Origin: Clitopilus passeckerianus
Lineage: Eukaryota > Basidiomycota > Agaricomycetes > Agaricales > Entolomataceae
Length of the DNA: 64,000 nucleotides
Assembly (NCBI GenBank): GCA_944990035.1
Contig: CALYLX010000115.1
Location: forward strand, 1-64,000
Direction: 5' to 3'
Position numbers and translations under genes: made by a program. The number at the start of each line of letters is the position of its first letter. Position 1 is the first letter of the stretch. The notes below the pieces were generated by a model, which was not told the DNA's origin, ran no database searches, and saw only the letters and a list, made by a program, of their open reading frames with translations. Below are positions 33,070 to 44,793 of the stretch, piece after piece.

Positions 33070-34431
33070 ATGTCATCTCCCTCCCTAGCATCCCCGATCT
33101 CTCCGAGTGGCTTCATATCCCCAAGTTCATCCTCGACCCCAACCATCCTCTCCTCATCCAGAAGCAACCCAGCCAATGATCTACCCATCGAGCTCCTTCT
33201 TCAAATTGCAAGGCACACCCTCCCTCAGGAGGCAGACTACGCCTTTATGGGTGTGATCCAACGAAACCAACTGTGGTGTTCAACCAACCACGCCCTCCTA
33301 GGCTACTCCCTCGTCCAAAAATCCTGGAAACCCATCCTCGAAATTCTGTACTCCATCATCGAGCCTCGGAACCGTATCTCTCGGCCTAAACTTCTTGCAT
33401 ACGCGCTCGAGATGCAACCGGAGTTCAGACATTGTCTCACGCAGTTCGCACCGGCTTGGTTCAGGCATCCCTCCTCCGAACTTCCCACCGAGTGGAAGTC
33501 TTACATTAACCCTAACACCGAGATGAACACCGCATGGACGGCGATTCTCCAGCTCTCAGCAGGATCAATAACCAATATCGATATGCCCTACGAACTGCTC
33601 TACCCGCTCAAACACCCGCTATCTCAGCTTAGAGGTGCCGAGACGTGCACATTGAACCAGTGGTACGACTATGAAGGCATGCGCACCGCCGGTACGGATA
33701 TATTCTCCGTTCTTTTCCCCGTCATCCGTAGTTGGACCCGCCTCTCCCACCTATCCATTCGGGTCAAGTGGGGGAAGTGGGATGTCGGTCTCGGTAATCC
33801 AGTATCCGAGTCGTCCCAGCTACTAGCACATCAACCATCCACCTTCTCCCTTCACACTCTATCGCTCTCTTACGGGCCTTATACGGGTTCGCAGCTCCTT
33901 CACTTGCTATCCTCCTCAACACGCACCCTGCAACGCTTATCTATCGAAGGTATCTCAGGACTATCCGAGGCGGACCTATATGACATCCTCAGCGGGCCGT
34001 GCCTCCTCCTCAAAACGCTCAAGATCGAGAGGTGTTCTGTCGCACCCTCGCCCCAACTATCCATCGACCATAACCTCCTCACTAGCAACCCCAAACCACT
34101 GGACATCGCCATCTCTCGGATGGTCAACCTCACCTCCGTTCTCATTGACGACTCCCTCGTCACCCCATCCGTCATCGCTGCTAAGCCCAGATCTGCGTCT
34201 GCTCTGGCAGACAGCTCCTTGCCCTATATTACAATCCGGCCCACATCACGAGGTGGTGGGACAGACTGGTCCGCAGAGGACGTGCTCGATGCACTGCAGA
34301 CTACGGGGTGGAGGACGATTAATTTTAACGCTGGATTTTACCCCGACGACAATGTAGTTGATATGGTACAAGGCGTAGCGAAGGAGAGGGGAGTTATGAT
34401 ATATCTTTTCAGCCCATTTTTACTTGATTGA
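33070..34431 (+). CDS. F-box/LRR-like protein
   Basis: A single exon of 453 residues from ATG 33070. A Ser/Pro-rich N-terminus (residues 1-40) leads into a short F-box-like segment (DLPIELLLQIARHTLPQE, with NHALLGYSLVQKSW further on). The rest has Leu-rich stretches of LRR type (FSLHTLSLSYGPYTGSQLLH, STRTLQRLSIEGISGLSEAD, LLLKTLKIERC, NLTSVLID). Proteins of this type in basidiomycetes are numerous and presumed SCF adaptors. The F-box is divergent, so the label is provisional. Codon use is strongly C-ending (many TCC, CTC, ACC), unlike the flanking non-coding DNA, which supports coding. Confidence 0.75.
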   Translation: MSSPSLASPISPSGFISPSSSSTPTILSSSRSNPANDLPIELLLQIARHTLPQEADYAFMGVIQRNQLWCSTNHALLGYSLVQKSWKPILEILYSIIEPRNRISRPKLLAYALEMQPEFRHCLTQFAPAWFRHPSSELPTEWKSYINPNTEMNTAWTAILQLSAGSITNIDMPYELLYPLKHPLSQLRGAETCTLNQWYDYEGMRTAGTDIFSVLFPVIRSWTRLSHLSIRVKWGKWDVGLGNPVSESSQLLAHQPSTFSLHTLSLSYGPYTGSQLLHLLSSSTRTLQRLSIEGISGLSEADLYDILSGPCLLLKTLKIERCSVAPSPQLSIDHNLLTSNPKPLDIAISRMVNLTSVLIDDSLVTPSVIAAKPRSASALADSSLPYITIRPTSRGGGTDWSAEDVLDALQTTGWRTINFNAGFYPDDNVVDMVQGVAKERGVMIYLFSPFLLD

Positions 34432-34734
34432 TCTGGATTGATTGGGTATGCGGTATGGCGTGGTTCCGACGGTCTCATCGGGAGAGATGTAGATTTCAAT
34501 TACCTTTATTCCGAAAAGCTTGATATATTACAGCATAGACACTGTTGAGATAGACGCTAGGTTATGCATAAAACTATCCATCGTTCCAAACCCTAAGCCC
34601 AAGTTCCATTTTCGACTAATGGAGGAAAGAAACAGCGAAATATTCGAGCGCAGATAACTCCGGGCCCGTACGTCGTCCCCGCCCGATGATCTATGCTTGT
34701 TGCAGGTCCTCCCTAATCCCTCCTTGACCTCCCT

Positions 34735-35665
34735 CTATTCAGCGACCCCTCCGTTCTCCAACAGCTCGACAATCTCTTGGTGCCCACTATTCAAGGCGGA
34801 GGTGAGCGCCGTGGATCCAAAACAGTTCGACTTCCCAACGTCGACCTTACCATGCTCGATCAACAAGCGTACAATCTCCGTGTACCCATTACCCGAGGCA
34901 TACACGAGCGCTGTTGAGCCTATATTGCTCTGTAAGTTGACGTCAACGCCAGGCTGCCCGAGCAACAATCGTACGACGTCGGTGTGACCGTAGAGGGATG
35001 CCTGCATGAGAGCGGTATGGCTATTCTTGTCTTTCAGGTGAACGTTGACGTCGCCATGGTCGAGCAAAAGCTGGACTATCTCCGTGTGTCCTCTCTCAGC
35101 TGCACACATAAGCGCTGTCCAGCCGCTAGCAGTCTGAGCATTGACACTGATGTATGGGTGGTTGAGTAGCAACCTCACGATCTCTACGTTTCCGTGAAGA
35201 GAGGCGAAGGCGAGGGGTGTTTCTCCAGCCTTGGTTTTGGAGTCAGCGTCGATGTCTGGATGCTCGAGTAAGATCTCGACGATGTCGGCGCAGTTGGCTA
35301 ATGTCCCAAGATGAAGAGCAGTGTAGTTATGATCGTCAGGATCTGCGTAGTTAACGTCTTCCACGCGATGGAGGAAGTCCCTCACGCGCTTGACGTTGCT
35401 GTCTCGACAAGCACCGAGAAGCTGATAGAGATAGGTTTAGGAAAACATGATGACTGATAGACAGGATACGCACCACACGTGGGTTTACATTAGGAGTCCC
35501 GGAGGGTGGCTGGGAGCCTGAATTGACGAGGTTATACGGTCTCTATCTGGATAACGTGTGGAATTTACTATAGATCTGGGTATGGTGGTACTGGCCCGCA
35601 GTGACCATCGTGAAATCATTTCCGGCCTGGACATTATTGGAATCGAAGGAGCTGATTTGAGCCAT
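34735..35665 (-). CDS. Ankyrin-repeat protein
   Basis: Three exons (35569-35665, 35474-35517, 34735-35421, minus strand) give 275 residues. From about residue 65 there are six or so ankyrin repeats with the usual TALH/TPLAFASLHGN..IVRLLL consensus, e.g. NYTALHLGTLANCADIVEIL, GWTALMCAAERGHTEIVQLL, HTALMQASLYGHTDVVRLLL, STALVYASGNGYTEIVRLLI. The N-terminus (MAQISSFDSNNVQAGNDFTM) is unremarkable and there is no other domain, so it is likely a protein-binding module. The close similarity of repeat units suggests recent internal duplication. The true start could be further upstream beyond another intron. Confidence 0.85.
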
Positions 35666-36379
35666 GGGTATATCTGATAGATCGGTTTAGCACGGGTATG
35701 ATACGTCGGAGAACGACGACTTACCGGGTCGCGAGTTCTGTACTACGCTGTAAATGCTTGGGCAGGGGATGTTGAATGACTAATGTACGTTGCCTTTCAC
35801 TGGCGTACGCGGCAACATTATATTGTAGCCACGAAGACGCCCAGCACAGCAGTCCATCACTTCGCCCGAAGGGTGTCCATTGTTCTTGTTGTATTCTGCT
35901 GATCATTCGTCAAGGGATACCAAGGCGACAATGTCGGCATCCGTGCTGGACGTTGGTAACGGCCATGTATAGGTCATGAGGCTATCGTATGGACGCGTTC
36001 CCAGGCCACATAGAGCAAGATCTTGGCAGGCTCAGAGATGGTCGCACCATTTGACCAGGATGGTCGTCTGGTTGAGCAACTGAAAGGGATGTCACAGCAG
36101 GTTTGATCGCCTATAGATAGGCGCTTTCGGGAAGAAGAATTTCTTAACCAGGAGGAGGCATCAATCGCTGACAGATTCGACATTGCCTAGACAGCCATGT
36201 TATCCCGGAAAGTGGATCCTGCCCAGACGAGGTTGAGCGTCGAGCGCCGAGCTCCCAGTTGAGTTCAGCATTACTTTGTGGTAGAAAAAACTTGATGTAG
36301 ACGCGGAGTGACCTTGGCGTAGAGGAGATAAACGAGAAACGATATCATGTTGGGTGCTCAGATGCTTTGAAGCTTGATC
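35666..36379. other. Intergenic, no gene seen
   Basis: Short frames only, none with recognisable features. It lies between the ankyrin gene and the left edge of the GH43 tandem unit. Confidence 0.35.
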
Positions 36380-39209
36380 AGGTTGATTGCTCGTGGGAAC
36401 AATTCGCGTCTTGCATCTGCACCACCACCATCACCAAACTCAGCCACGGAATGCCGCTAGTCCTCTCAACGAACGCAAAAAGCCAGATTTCCGTGGGAAA
36501 CGGGTACATTTCATAGATGGCAGAAGATTGACAAAGTTTGGTTTGGTATCTCCATCGTAAAACGTTCCTGAAGGGTGTTGACCGACACCCACTTGCAGAA
36601 AGCCCTGTGTCCATAAAAGCTGGTACAATCCAGCTGAAACGTTCAAAATTTATTTACTTAAAAGTGGATTCGTGCCTCTAATCACCGTTTATAGCTTTCT
36701 GGCCCTAGGCTGGAATTCAGCCACCAACTACCCGAGAGTTGCTCCTGAAAAATCACGAAAATTCGGCATAGGTTCAAGATGTAGAAGAAGCTGCTGCTGT
36801 GCAGGCCACGCCCGAGGTATGTCCAAATGGTCGTTTCCTTGGGATCCCGTATTCAAGTCACTTCTGCCCACGCAGTCGGTCGCGAGTCTAGGAGAATGAG
36901 GGACCTGAACATCCATATCCAAAATCGTCGGGAACCCGCTCGCAGGCACCATATGCCCTTCTCCGGTGGCGACAGCAGGCTATCCGGTAGCCTCGAATTT
37001 CTTTGAAGTACGTGCTAGCGTTACCCTCGCTTTCTCTCCGGCTTACGTCTTCCCTGGTTTTCTGAAGACATTCCTCATTGCGTTCACCCTGACCTCGAGG
37101 AGGTGGTGAGAAGGTATTCTAATACGCGTTAGTAGGAGAGGCGAGGAACATGAGGAACAAAAGGTCACGAACGGGAAGCAGAGGGAGCTGTCAGGACTCG
37201 GGTTGGTTTCCACTTTACATTCTAGCGTTCCTGTATTCGCATCTGCTCTCAGTTTCAAATATAGGAATGTTGCCTCGTCCATTTGGAAGACGCCTTCATG
37301 TCGAGCTCATACGTCAAATCAATTATTCAAATGTACTATCTGCGCACACTAGAATATATGACAATCTTCATACATCATCTCATTAATACAATTCCTTAGC
37401 ATGGCTTCGCAACTCCAGCTCCAAGGCAGACATTGGAGATAGTCCACATGGCGCGACCCCCTGATGCATTCTTACCATTGATGTCCGAGTGGAATGCCAT
37501 GTTGACGTATTTGTCGAGGACGTTTATAGCTGTGGCACCACCAGGTCCGGCCGTGCCATGTTTACCGCTCCAGAGAAGCGTCAGCATTGGGAACGAAACC
37601 ATGAATTTGGCTGATTATCTTACCTAACCAGGAACGGAGCGTTCGGTGCTTGGACCTTCTTGAATGGCCCTGTCGCACTTTGGGAGACGGCGTATGAGAT
37701 GTCGTAGGCGAGGGTGTTGTAGTTGTTGGAGGAGAAGAATAGGTAATACCCTGGCGGCAGCGGGGAGTCAATCGACCCGTCCGGAATATACTCAACGGGA
37801 AAACTCACATCCATCCCAGTAAATCATCGAAGGAGCCTCCACAAGTCCTCCATCCACAGGATCGTTGGTGATAAGCTGAATGGGCGAACCGAGGAGATCA
37901 TATCCATTCGCCCCAACATGTTGCATCATGATCGGCGTACTCTTCCCAATCGAGTTTCCGTCGACTTTCCAGAGGAGGTATAATGCGCCGCCAGGGGCTT
38001 GGAAGCCTGATGGGTCGATGACACCTCCAGCTTTGAGGTTGCAGATGTGCGGGTCTTTCTTGGGGGTGAATGGGCCAGCGGGAGAGCTGGCTGTCGCGAT
38101 GCCAATACAATGGTCATTCGAGGGTCCTCCTTTGCGATGGCCAGTGACTAAAATGATTTTGGATGAGCAATTTCGAAAGAGATTCTATGCAAAGGCTGCT
38201 ACTCACAGTACATGACATATTTGCCATGTGTAATTTCTCTCACATCGGGGGCCCAAACTCCTCTAGCGACAATTATCAGGAGTCTGAAAGCATATATTGA
38301 ATTTTGCATTTCACTTACCCATCAGCCCAAGGAATGGCGGATAGAACATTGGTCGGAGAAGACCAACTCTTGAAATCGGCCGACTTCGACATAGGGACAC
38401 GTCCGGAGCCGGTCGAGGTCGAGTAAGCGTACCAAGTACCACTAGAGTCCCTCATGAGGCCAGGATCGGGGAAGCTCTTATCGGTGACAGCGCCATTGCT
38501 GACAGTACGTTTGGCTGGGGAAGCCAACGCGGCGGCTGTTCCGATAAGCGAAACGAGCAGGGATGTGAGGATCATGGTGGGCTGAATGGCTGACCATTAG
38601 ACAATCCATTGAGATCTTTTATAATGGTGCTTACGACGGGAACTTTCAATCACTCCACTGCATCTATCACCGCACTGGTGTGGAGTCTAAGCGACAATGT
38701 TTCAACTGGCGGGGACATCTCCACTGCCGAAAGTTGAATCTGTTCGTCGTGATGGTCGATTTATGTATCGGTAGGCTTCCTCCGGTGGAGTCCCACAGGT
38801 TCACCACGAAGAAGAGAGGCCGCTCTATCAATGAAAGACCACAGATAAGCTCAGTTGAGACCAACTCGTTGACCCCTCAGATGCCTAGCTTTGCGTCGGC
38901 GACCACCATTGATATCACACAGGACCAGCGAACCAGCGGTTTGTGTGCTGAAGGAGATCACACCACATGATTGATGATCGACGACGCATGCACGAGGAAG
39001 AGCTCGGTTTCGTGTAAGTAGCTGTTGAGTACTTCAAGAGGTGCCATAACGTCAGCCGGGCATCCCCGACAGTATCCTGCATACTTTTTTCGCAGATGGG
39101 CACAAGCTAGACCAGTTATTATCGCCATGAAGTTTGACAGCGTCGACCACAGTACAGAGGATGTGAGGGCGAAGCCTGAGCCGAAGATCATGTCCTCATC
39201 TCGTCAACG
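36380..39209. repeat. GH43 tandem duplication, unit 1
   Basis: Matches 39210-42040 at an offset of 2.82-2.84 kb throughout. It includes about 1 kb downstream of the GH43 stop, the gene itself, and about 0.4 kb of promoter (GTGTGGAG..TAAGCG and GTTTGTGTGCTG.AGGAGAT versus GGTTCGTGTGCTGGAGGAGAT). Confidence 0.85.
37396..38575 (-). CDS. Secreted GH43 glycoside hydrolase, copy 1 (arabinanase/arabinosidase-like)
   Basis: An extracellular five-bladed beta-propeller enzyme expected to act on arabinose-containing plant polysaccharides; exact GH43 subfamily and bond specificity cannot be fixed by eye. Signal peptide MILTSLLVSLIGTAAALA. About five exons give roughly 330 residues. The three catalytic acids of the family can be placed: Asp in KSFPDPGLMRD (base), Asp in GGVIDPSGFQ (pKa modulator), Glu in GGLVEAPSMIYWDG (acid). 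Other family features are GTWYAYST, VWAPDVREI, YYLFFSSNNYNT and GPGGATAINV. It ends in NVCLGAGVAKPC, possibly a disulfide-linked tail. Exon borders agree with those of copy 2. Both copies appear intact. Confidence 0.9.
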
Positions 39210-42040
39210 TTGGTCGTAATTGATTTGTCGTGGGAACGTTCGCTTCTCTCATCTGCACCACCACCAACATCAAGTGCTCTCGATGAACGCAAAACGCCAG
39301 GCCTCGCTGCGCAACAGGTACAAGCTATGGATGGAAGAATATTGACCAGGCTCTCATTGGTATGTACCCTGCAAAACCTTCCTGAACGATGTCACCAACA
39401 CTCAACAACAGACACCTCGCTGCATCCAACAGAACTGTCACAATCCAGCTAAAAAGAGGGGAAACTGGTCTCAGAAACTCAAGGTATGCTTGGTGCTGCC
39501 GTTGCGAAGATTCATGCCTCTGATGACCATTCGTAGCTGTCCTGCCTTGGCCTGGAGTCGGCCCCCATGCTGCGCGAGAGACACGCCTCAAGGCTAGGAA
39601 ACTTTGGCCTAAGTTCACGCACGATGTAGAAGGAGACGTGGCTTCTGCTGTGGATGCAACTCAGAAGGTATGTCCAGATGGTCATTTCCCTGACCCCATA
39701 CTCATTTGACTTTTGCCCACACAGTCGGTTGGCGGGTCGAGGACAATGAAGGGCGTCGATCTCCATACCCAAGACCTCGGGAACTTGCTCGTAGGGCACC
39801 ATACACCCTTCTCCGTTGGCGTCAGCAGGCTATCTGTCAACGTTGGCCTTTCCGTCGGCTTCTCTCCAGCTTACGTCCCTCCTAGGTTTATCCGCGCGTT
39901 CCTCTTTCCATTCACCCTGATCTCGAGAAGCCGCTCAGAAGCACTAGAATAAGCGTCAGGAGGAGAGACTGGGAATGGCTAGGGGGAAAGGGCCGAGAAC
40001 GGGAAGCCCAAGGAGTACTGAGGGATTAGGTTGGTTTCCTCACTGTTCGTGTAGTGACGTACGTCTACCTCTCAGATTCGAATACAGGAATGCCGTCTCA
40101 TCCACCATGAAGACTCCTTCATATCCACTCTTATCCAGTCCGATAAATTATTCGAATGTACATACAGCGAAATATACGACACTACACATCTTCATACATC
40201 ATCTCATTAATCTAATTCCTCAGCATGGCTTCGCGACACCGTCCCCAAGGCAAACGTTGGAGACCGTCCACATGGCACGACCACCTGACGCATCCTGCCC
40301 ATTGATATCTGAGTGGAACGCCATGTTGACATATTGATCGAGGACGTTTATAGCCGTTGCACCACCTGGTCCAGCCGTTCCATCGGTGCCGCTACCAAGA
40401 ACAGACATGAGTATCCAGGACGGATTTCGTAAAAAAATCAGGGCGCATCTTACCTTGTCAGGAATGGAGCATTTGGTGCTTGAACATTGGTGAATGGCCC
40501 TGTTGCACTTTGGGACACTGCGTATGAGATATCGTAGGCGAGGGTGTTGTAGTTGTTGGAGGAGAAGAATAGGTAATACCCTATATACCATCAACCAAAT
40601 CAAATCAGTCTCCCCGTACGGAATATACTCAACGGGAAAACTCACATCCATCCCAATAAACCATCGAAGGAGCCTCCACAAGCCCCCCATCCACGGGATC
40701 ATTCGTAATAAGCTGAATAGGCTCATCAAGTAAATCATACCCATTCGCCCCAACATGCTGCATCATAATCGGTGTACTCTTCCCAATCGAGTTGCTGTCA
40801 ACTTTCCAGAGGAGGTAGAGCGCGCCACCGGGGGCTTGGAACCCTGAGGGGTCGATGACGCCGCCGGCGTCGAGGTTGCAGATGTGGGGGTCATTCTTGG
40901 GGGTGAAGGGCCCGTCGGGGGAGGAGGCGGTTGCGATGCCGATACAGTGGTCGTTCGTGGGTCCGCCTTTGCGGTGGCCGGTGACTGAAGAGAGGTTAGA
41001 TGGATTCAGAAAAAGATTCGATACGAGGCCAGTTACGCACAGTACATGACATAGTTTCCAGCTGAGATTTCTCTCACATCGGGAGCCCAGACACCTCTAG
41101 AGACGGTCATCAGCACCCTAAACACCTTCGATCGTGAATTAACCAGTTACCCATCAGCCCAAGGGATACTCGGAAGAACGTCTGTCGGCGAAGACCAACT
41201 CTTGAAGTCGGCCGACTTCGACATAGGAACAAGTCCAGAACCACTGGAGGTCGAGTATGCATACCAAGTACCGCTTGAATCCCTCATGAGACCAGGATCG
41301 GGGAAGTCCTGGTTGATGACAGCGCCATTGCTGACGGTTCGTTTGACTGGGGAAGCCAACGCGGCTGCTGCACCGAGAATCGAGACGAGGAGAGTTGTCA
41401 GAATCATGGATAGGACCGTGAATTGCTGATGAGCAAAGAATCCGACGAGATCTTTATATTGGTGCTTCTGGTGCTTGCGGTGCAGGAGGTTTCATCACTC
41501 CACCGCATGGATGTGCACCAGTGTGGAGCGTAAGCGTTTCAAGCGTCGGTTATTTTGGGTCGGCGTCTCCGCTGAAGAGGCTTGTGTGTGGTCACAGGTG
41601 CATCTGCTGGTTGGGAGGTTGTCAGTAGCTTTCTTCCAGCGTCGGCTCTGTTTACGACTTCCGAAGCGGTGCTATCTTTCGACTGGTGGAGAGGCGACTC
41701 CTTGAGTCGATGCTTGGAAGTAATTACCTAGTAGCCTGCGAAGTGAGGCAGACCAGTTGACCATCCGGATGCTTAATTTCGCGTCGAAAACTAGCATTAG
41801 TATCATAGCAGCGGTTCGTGTGCTGGAGGAGATAAAGAAGCATCGATGACGTATGGATAAGTGATAGGTCGGTATGGCATCAGAGTAGTGAACAGCGCGC
41901 TGCTTAGCCTTTGAACTCGGCTGCAAATATCTCTTTTCCCCGCGAGAGGGATATTCAGTGTCGACTCAGTGAGAAGGAGTGCGCAAGGACCATGCATAGC
42001 CACATGATGCATAGTGTAGCCTAACAAGCCCAATCAGATG
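39210..42040. repeat. GH43 tandem duplication, unit 2
   Basis: Direct tandem partner of 36380-39209. Matching is strongest in the GH43 exons and weakest in the spacer beyond the promoter, where alignment fades after about 41860. Coding exons are conserved far better than flanks, indicating selection on both copies. Confidence 0.85.
40220..41407 (-). CDS. Secreted GH43 glycoside hydrolase, copy 2
   Basis: Paralogue of the gene at 37396-38575, same exon layout and same secreted architecture (MILTTLLVSILGAAAALA). The catalytic Asp (NQDFPDPGLMRD), Asp (GGVIDPSGFQ) and Glu (GGLVEAPSMVYWDG) are all retained, and the C-terminus is NVCLGDGVAKPC. Differences from copy 1 are mostly conservative substitutions (e.g. 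VEAPSMIY/VEAPSMVY, LLGSPIQL/LLDEPIQL). The intron after YWDG differs in length and sequence from that of copy 1. Both enzymes probably work outside the cell with the mannanase downstream in plant-wall breakdown. Confidence 0.9.
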
Positions 42041-42669
42041 ACGCAAATATCGCATGACACAGTTTCGCAGAATTCGGTACCTACACGTTCGTATCCAACA
42101 TTAAACCTGACAAGAGCTGGGCGGGAGGTGCAATGGAAGTCAAAGGGTGTTTGGTCTGCTATCCCTCCACCGATGGAAAGAAATATGACTCGATTAGGTC
42201 TTATTACTGCAGGGACCTGGTCAGATGCCTTTCCTCATGGGAAGCATGCGCCTACAATGACTCAAATGTGTGGGAAACCGAGCGTCGGAGGCGGCGGTAG
42301 CGCCACATTGGTGAGATCTTATTGGCTGATGGATGACATTGCGCTGCCTTGTGGGTGGTAGTCCGGGGTTTCGCCCTTTCTCGCTCACTACACCTCCGCC
42401 GCATTTAGCTGATAAGCTCTGCGGCTTTGATTATCTGGCTGATCACATCTTTTTCGAGTCATAGAACATTACAAGGAGGCAGTTTGTGGTTGGTCAAGTG
42501 AGGGCGCTTTGTAAGATTCGAGTGGTATTGATCTCCTCAACTTCATGATCGTAGTTGAGAGGGTCGGTGTAGGGGACTTAATCGAATAATATAAAAGCTA
42601 ATCCTAGCGAGCCTTAGTATCTCCAACAACCCTACCATCGCACACTCATACTTTCATCGCATCTGGAAC
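42041..42669. other. Spacer and GST promoter, no gene seen
   Basis: Non-coding as far as I can see. An AATATAAAAGC element at 42588-42598 lies about 75 bases before the GST start and could be a TATA box. Confidence 0.4.
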
Positions 42670-43542
42670 ATGGTTCTTAAACTTTACGGCGCTCCCAAGG
42701 CTACGTGCACTCGCCGTGTCGCAGCCGTTCTTTACGAGAAGAACATCCCATTCGAGTTCGTCAACATCGACATGTCCAAAGGCGAGCACAAGTCCCCCGA
42801 ACACTTTGCCCGACACCCCTTTGGCCGTGTCCCCGTTCTGGTAAGTGCTGAACTTCTCGCTCGCGAATTTGATCTGAATTCTACTTGATAGGAGGATGAC
42901 GGCTTCATCTTATTCGAAAGTCGTGCTATCATGAGATATCTCGACATCAAGTTCGCCGACCACGCGCCTAAGCTCATCCCCACGGACTTGGAGAAGAACG
43001 CCCTCTTCGAGCAAGCTGCCTCCCTCGAACTCAATCACTTTGACCCCGCCGCCGCACAAACCGCCGCCCCCATATTCTACAAACGGTGAGTATCCATGTT
43101 CCATCTCGGCTCGTCAAATTACCAATAGAAATGTACCAGAGCTCAAGGTTTAGAGCCTGACTGGGAGACGCATAACAAGAATCTCCCCAGGCTCATTGTA
43201 GAATTGGATGGATACGAGAAGATGCTCTCCAAATATCGATACATTGGCGGAGACGTGAGTTATCTTGCAGCTCATCCGATGTCTTGGCTCACTGTCGCTT
43301 CGACAGGAGGTTACAGTCGCCGATATTTCCCACCTGCCCTGGGGTGCGATGTTGGCAGATGTTGGCGTTAACCTACTTGAAGACGAAGCCAAGTACCCAA
43401 ACGTCGCTAGGTATGTCCATTATTACGTCCAATACACCTATATTCACTGAGACAAATCTTTCTTTCTAGATGGTGGAAGGAGATAACTCACCTTAAAGGA
43501 TGGCTCGCGGTGAAGGATGGCGTCAAGAGCCTTTCTGCCTAG
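42670..43542 (+). CDS. Glutathione S-transferase (phi-like)
   Basis: Conjugates glutathione to electrophiles, or acts as a peroxidase; cytosolic. Five exons (42670-42840, 42892-43085, 43140-43254, 43307-43410, 43470-43542) give 218 residues. The N-terminal thioredoxin-like domain has MVLKLYGAPKATCTRRVAAV, HPFGRVPVLEDDGF and the glutathione-binding LFESRAIMRYL. The C-terminal helical domain has YIGGDEVTVADISHLPWGAM and PNVARWWKEI. The usual fungal/phi pattern is kept: Pro before V-L (cis-Pro), and E-S-R at the glutathione site. The catalytic position near PKATCT has Thr/Cys in place of a clear Ser. The model is complete, with frame agreement at every join. Confidence 0.93.
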
Positions 43543-44793
43543 ATCCGGCGCTCGGGCTACCAACTTTTTCCAAATTCTCATTTTCCAATGAATTACCCAA
43601 CGTAGGAACAATGTACAGATTCAGCCTCCCGCGTAGACATCGAATAAGACCTTTGGCTTCATTGCTGGCGTCAGATACTGTTTCCGTGGAAAATTGTGTC
43701 AAATAAGTAAAAAGGCTGATTTTCTTGCCGTTTTCTGAAGGAAACTCGGGCCGGAATGGGTATAACAGGTTTCTTTGGCCGGTTTCCCGAGGTTTTCCGT
43801 TGGAAAAAGGATTCCGGCGCCAGAAGTGGTTGGAAGGAAGGTATTATACAGGAGGAAATCTGTTCTATTCCTTAGAAATCTAGATCGTCCTTTCATTGTG
43901 CGCCCAACCTTGACTGATTGAGCAAGGATCATCCTCTGAAAACCGATCCGGAAGGGCCAGCAGACTGCCCCCGCTTGTCACGGCCCTCCCCACCGCACGT
44001 CTGTCGTGGGAATATGTGAATTGTCCACCCTTCTTCACCAAGCTGCACAACGTATGGCGCGCATTTGGTAACAAAGCCTCCTCCCAGACTTTATGGCGGA
44101 CCTTTAATCTATGTAGTTTATCTACGCCAAGCCATCGGAACGAGGAAAGCTCAACCAGCAACCGGCTCAAGCGATGTTGCTGAGAGCTTGGGTCGGTGTT
44201 GACTAGGAAAACTGGCCTGTGGAAAGGCCATCGTTCAAAGTAAGTATGTAACCTCCACTCCCTGTCATCTTATAAGGCTGACGTTGAAGCTCATATCTCG
44301 TAGCTGCATGTCCAAGCCTTCCGCACACGGTTTGGTGACGACGATGACGCAAATGTCAGAGGGTAACGGCTGGGCAATCAGGCAACAAGTAATTGGAATT
44401 GGACCCGTGGAAGGAATGGTCTCCGGTTTAGGATGCACAAGAACATACACCATGTCGAACTGGACGCGTCAAATACCAGGCAACTCGTGCCTATTATTCC
44501 AGCTGCTGAACGCGCTGAACCCATAAGAATGGCTGTCTAGTGATTTCGTCTCCCAGCGGAGTAATTCCTTTTCCTGCCTGTGCACCTTCGTCGGGTATAC
44601 GGCTATGACGCAGGCAATGGTTGTCATCTTAGACTTCGTATGCAGTCGAGCAATCGGTAAAGTTTCCAAGCCCCAGTGGATTGCACTATTTTGACGTTGC
44701 GTTCTTGACATTAGTTGTTCGCTCCATGGTATAAAAGGCCACAGGTCGATCGAAAACCTATCTGCTCTCAATTACTGAAGATCCTTGACAAAT
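43543..44793. other. Intergenic, left part of a segmental duplication
   Basis: No gene found. From about 44220 onward there are short matches to 51200-51420 (e.g. TGACGTTGAAGCTCATATCTCGTAG at 44280 versus the related sequence at 51258), so the duplication that carries the SDR gene includes part of this promoter region. Confidence 0.4.
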
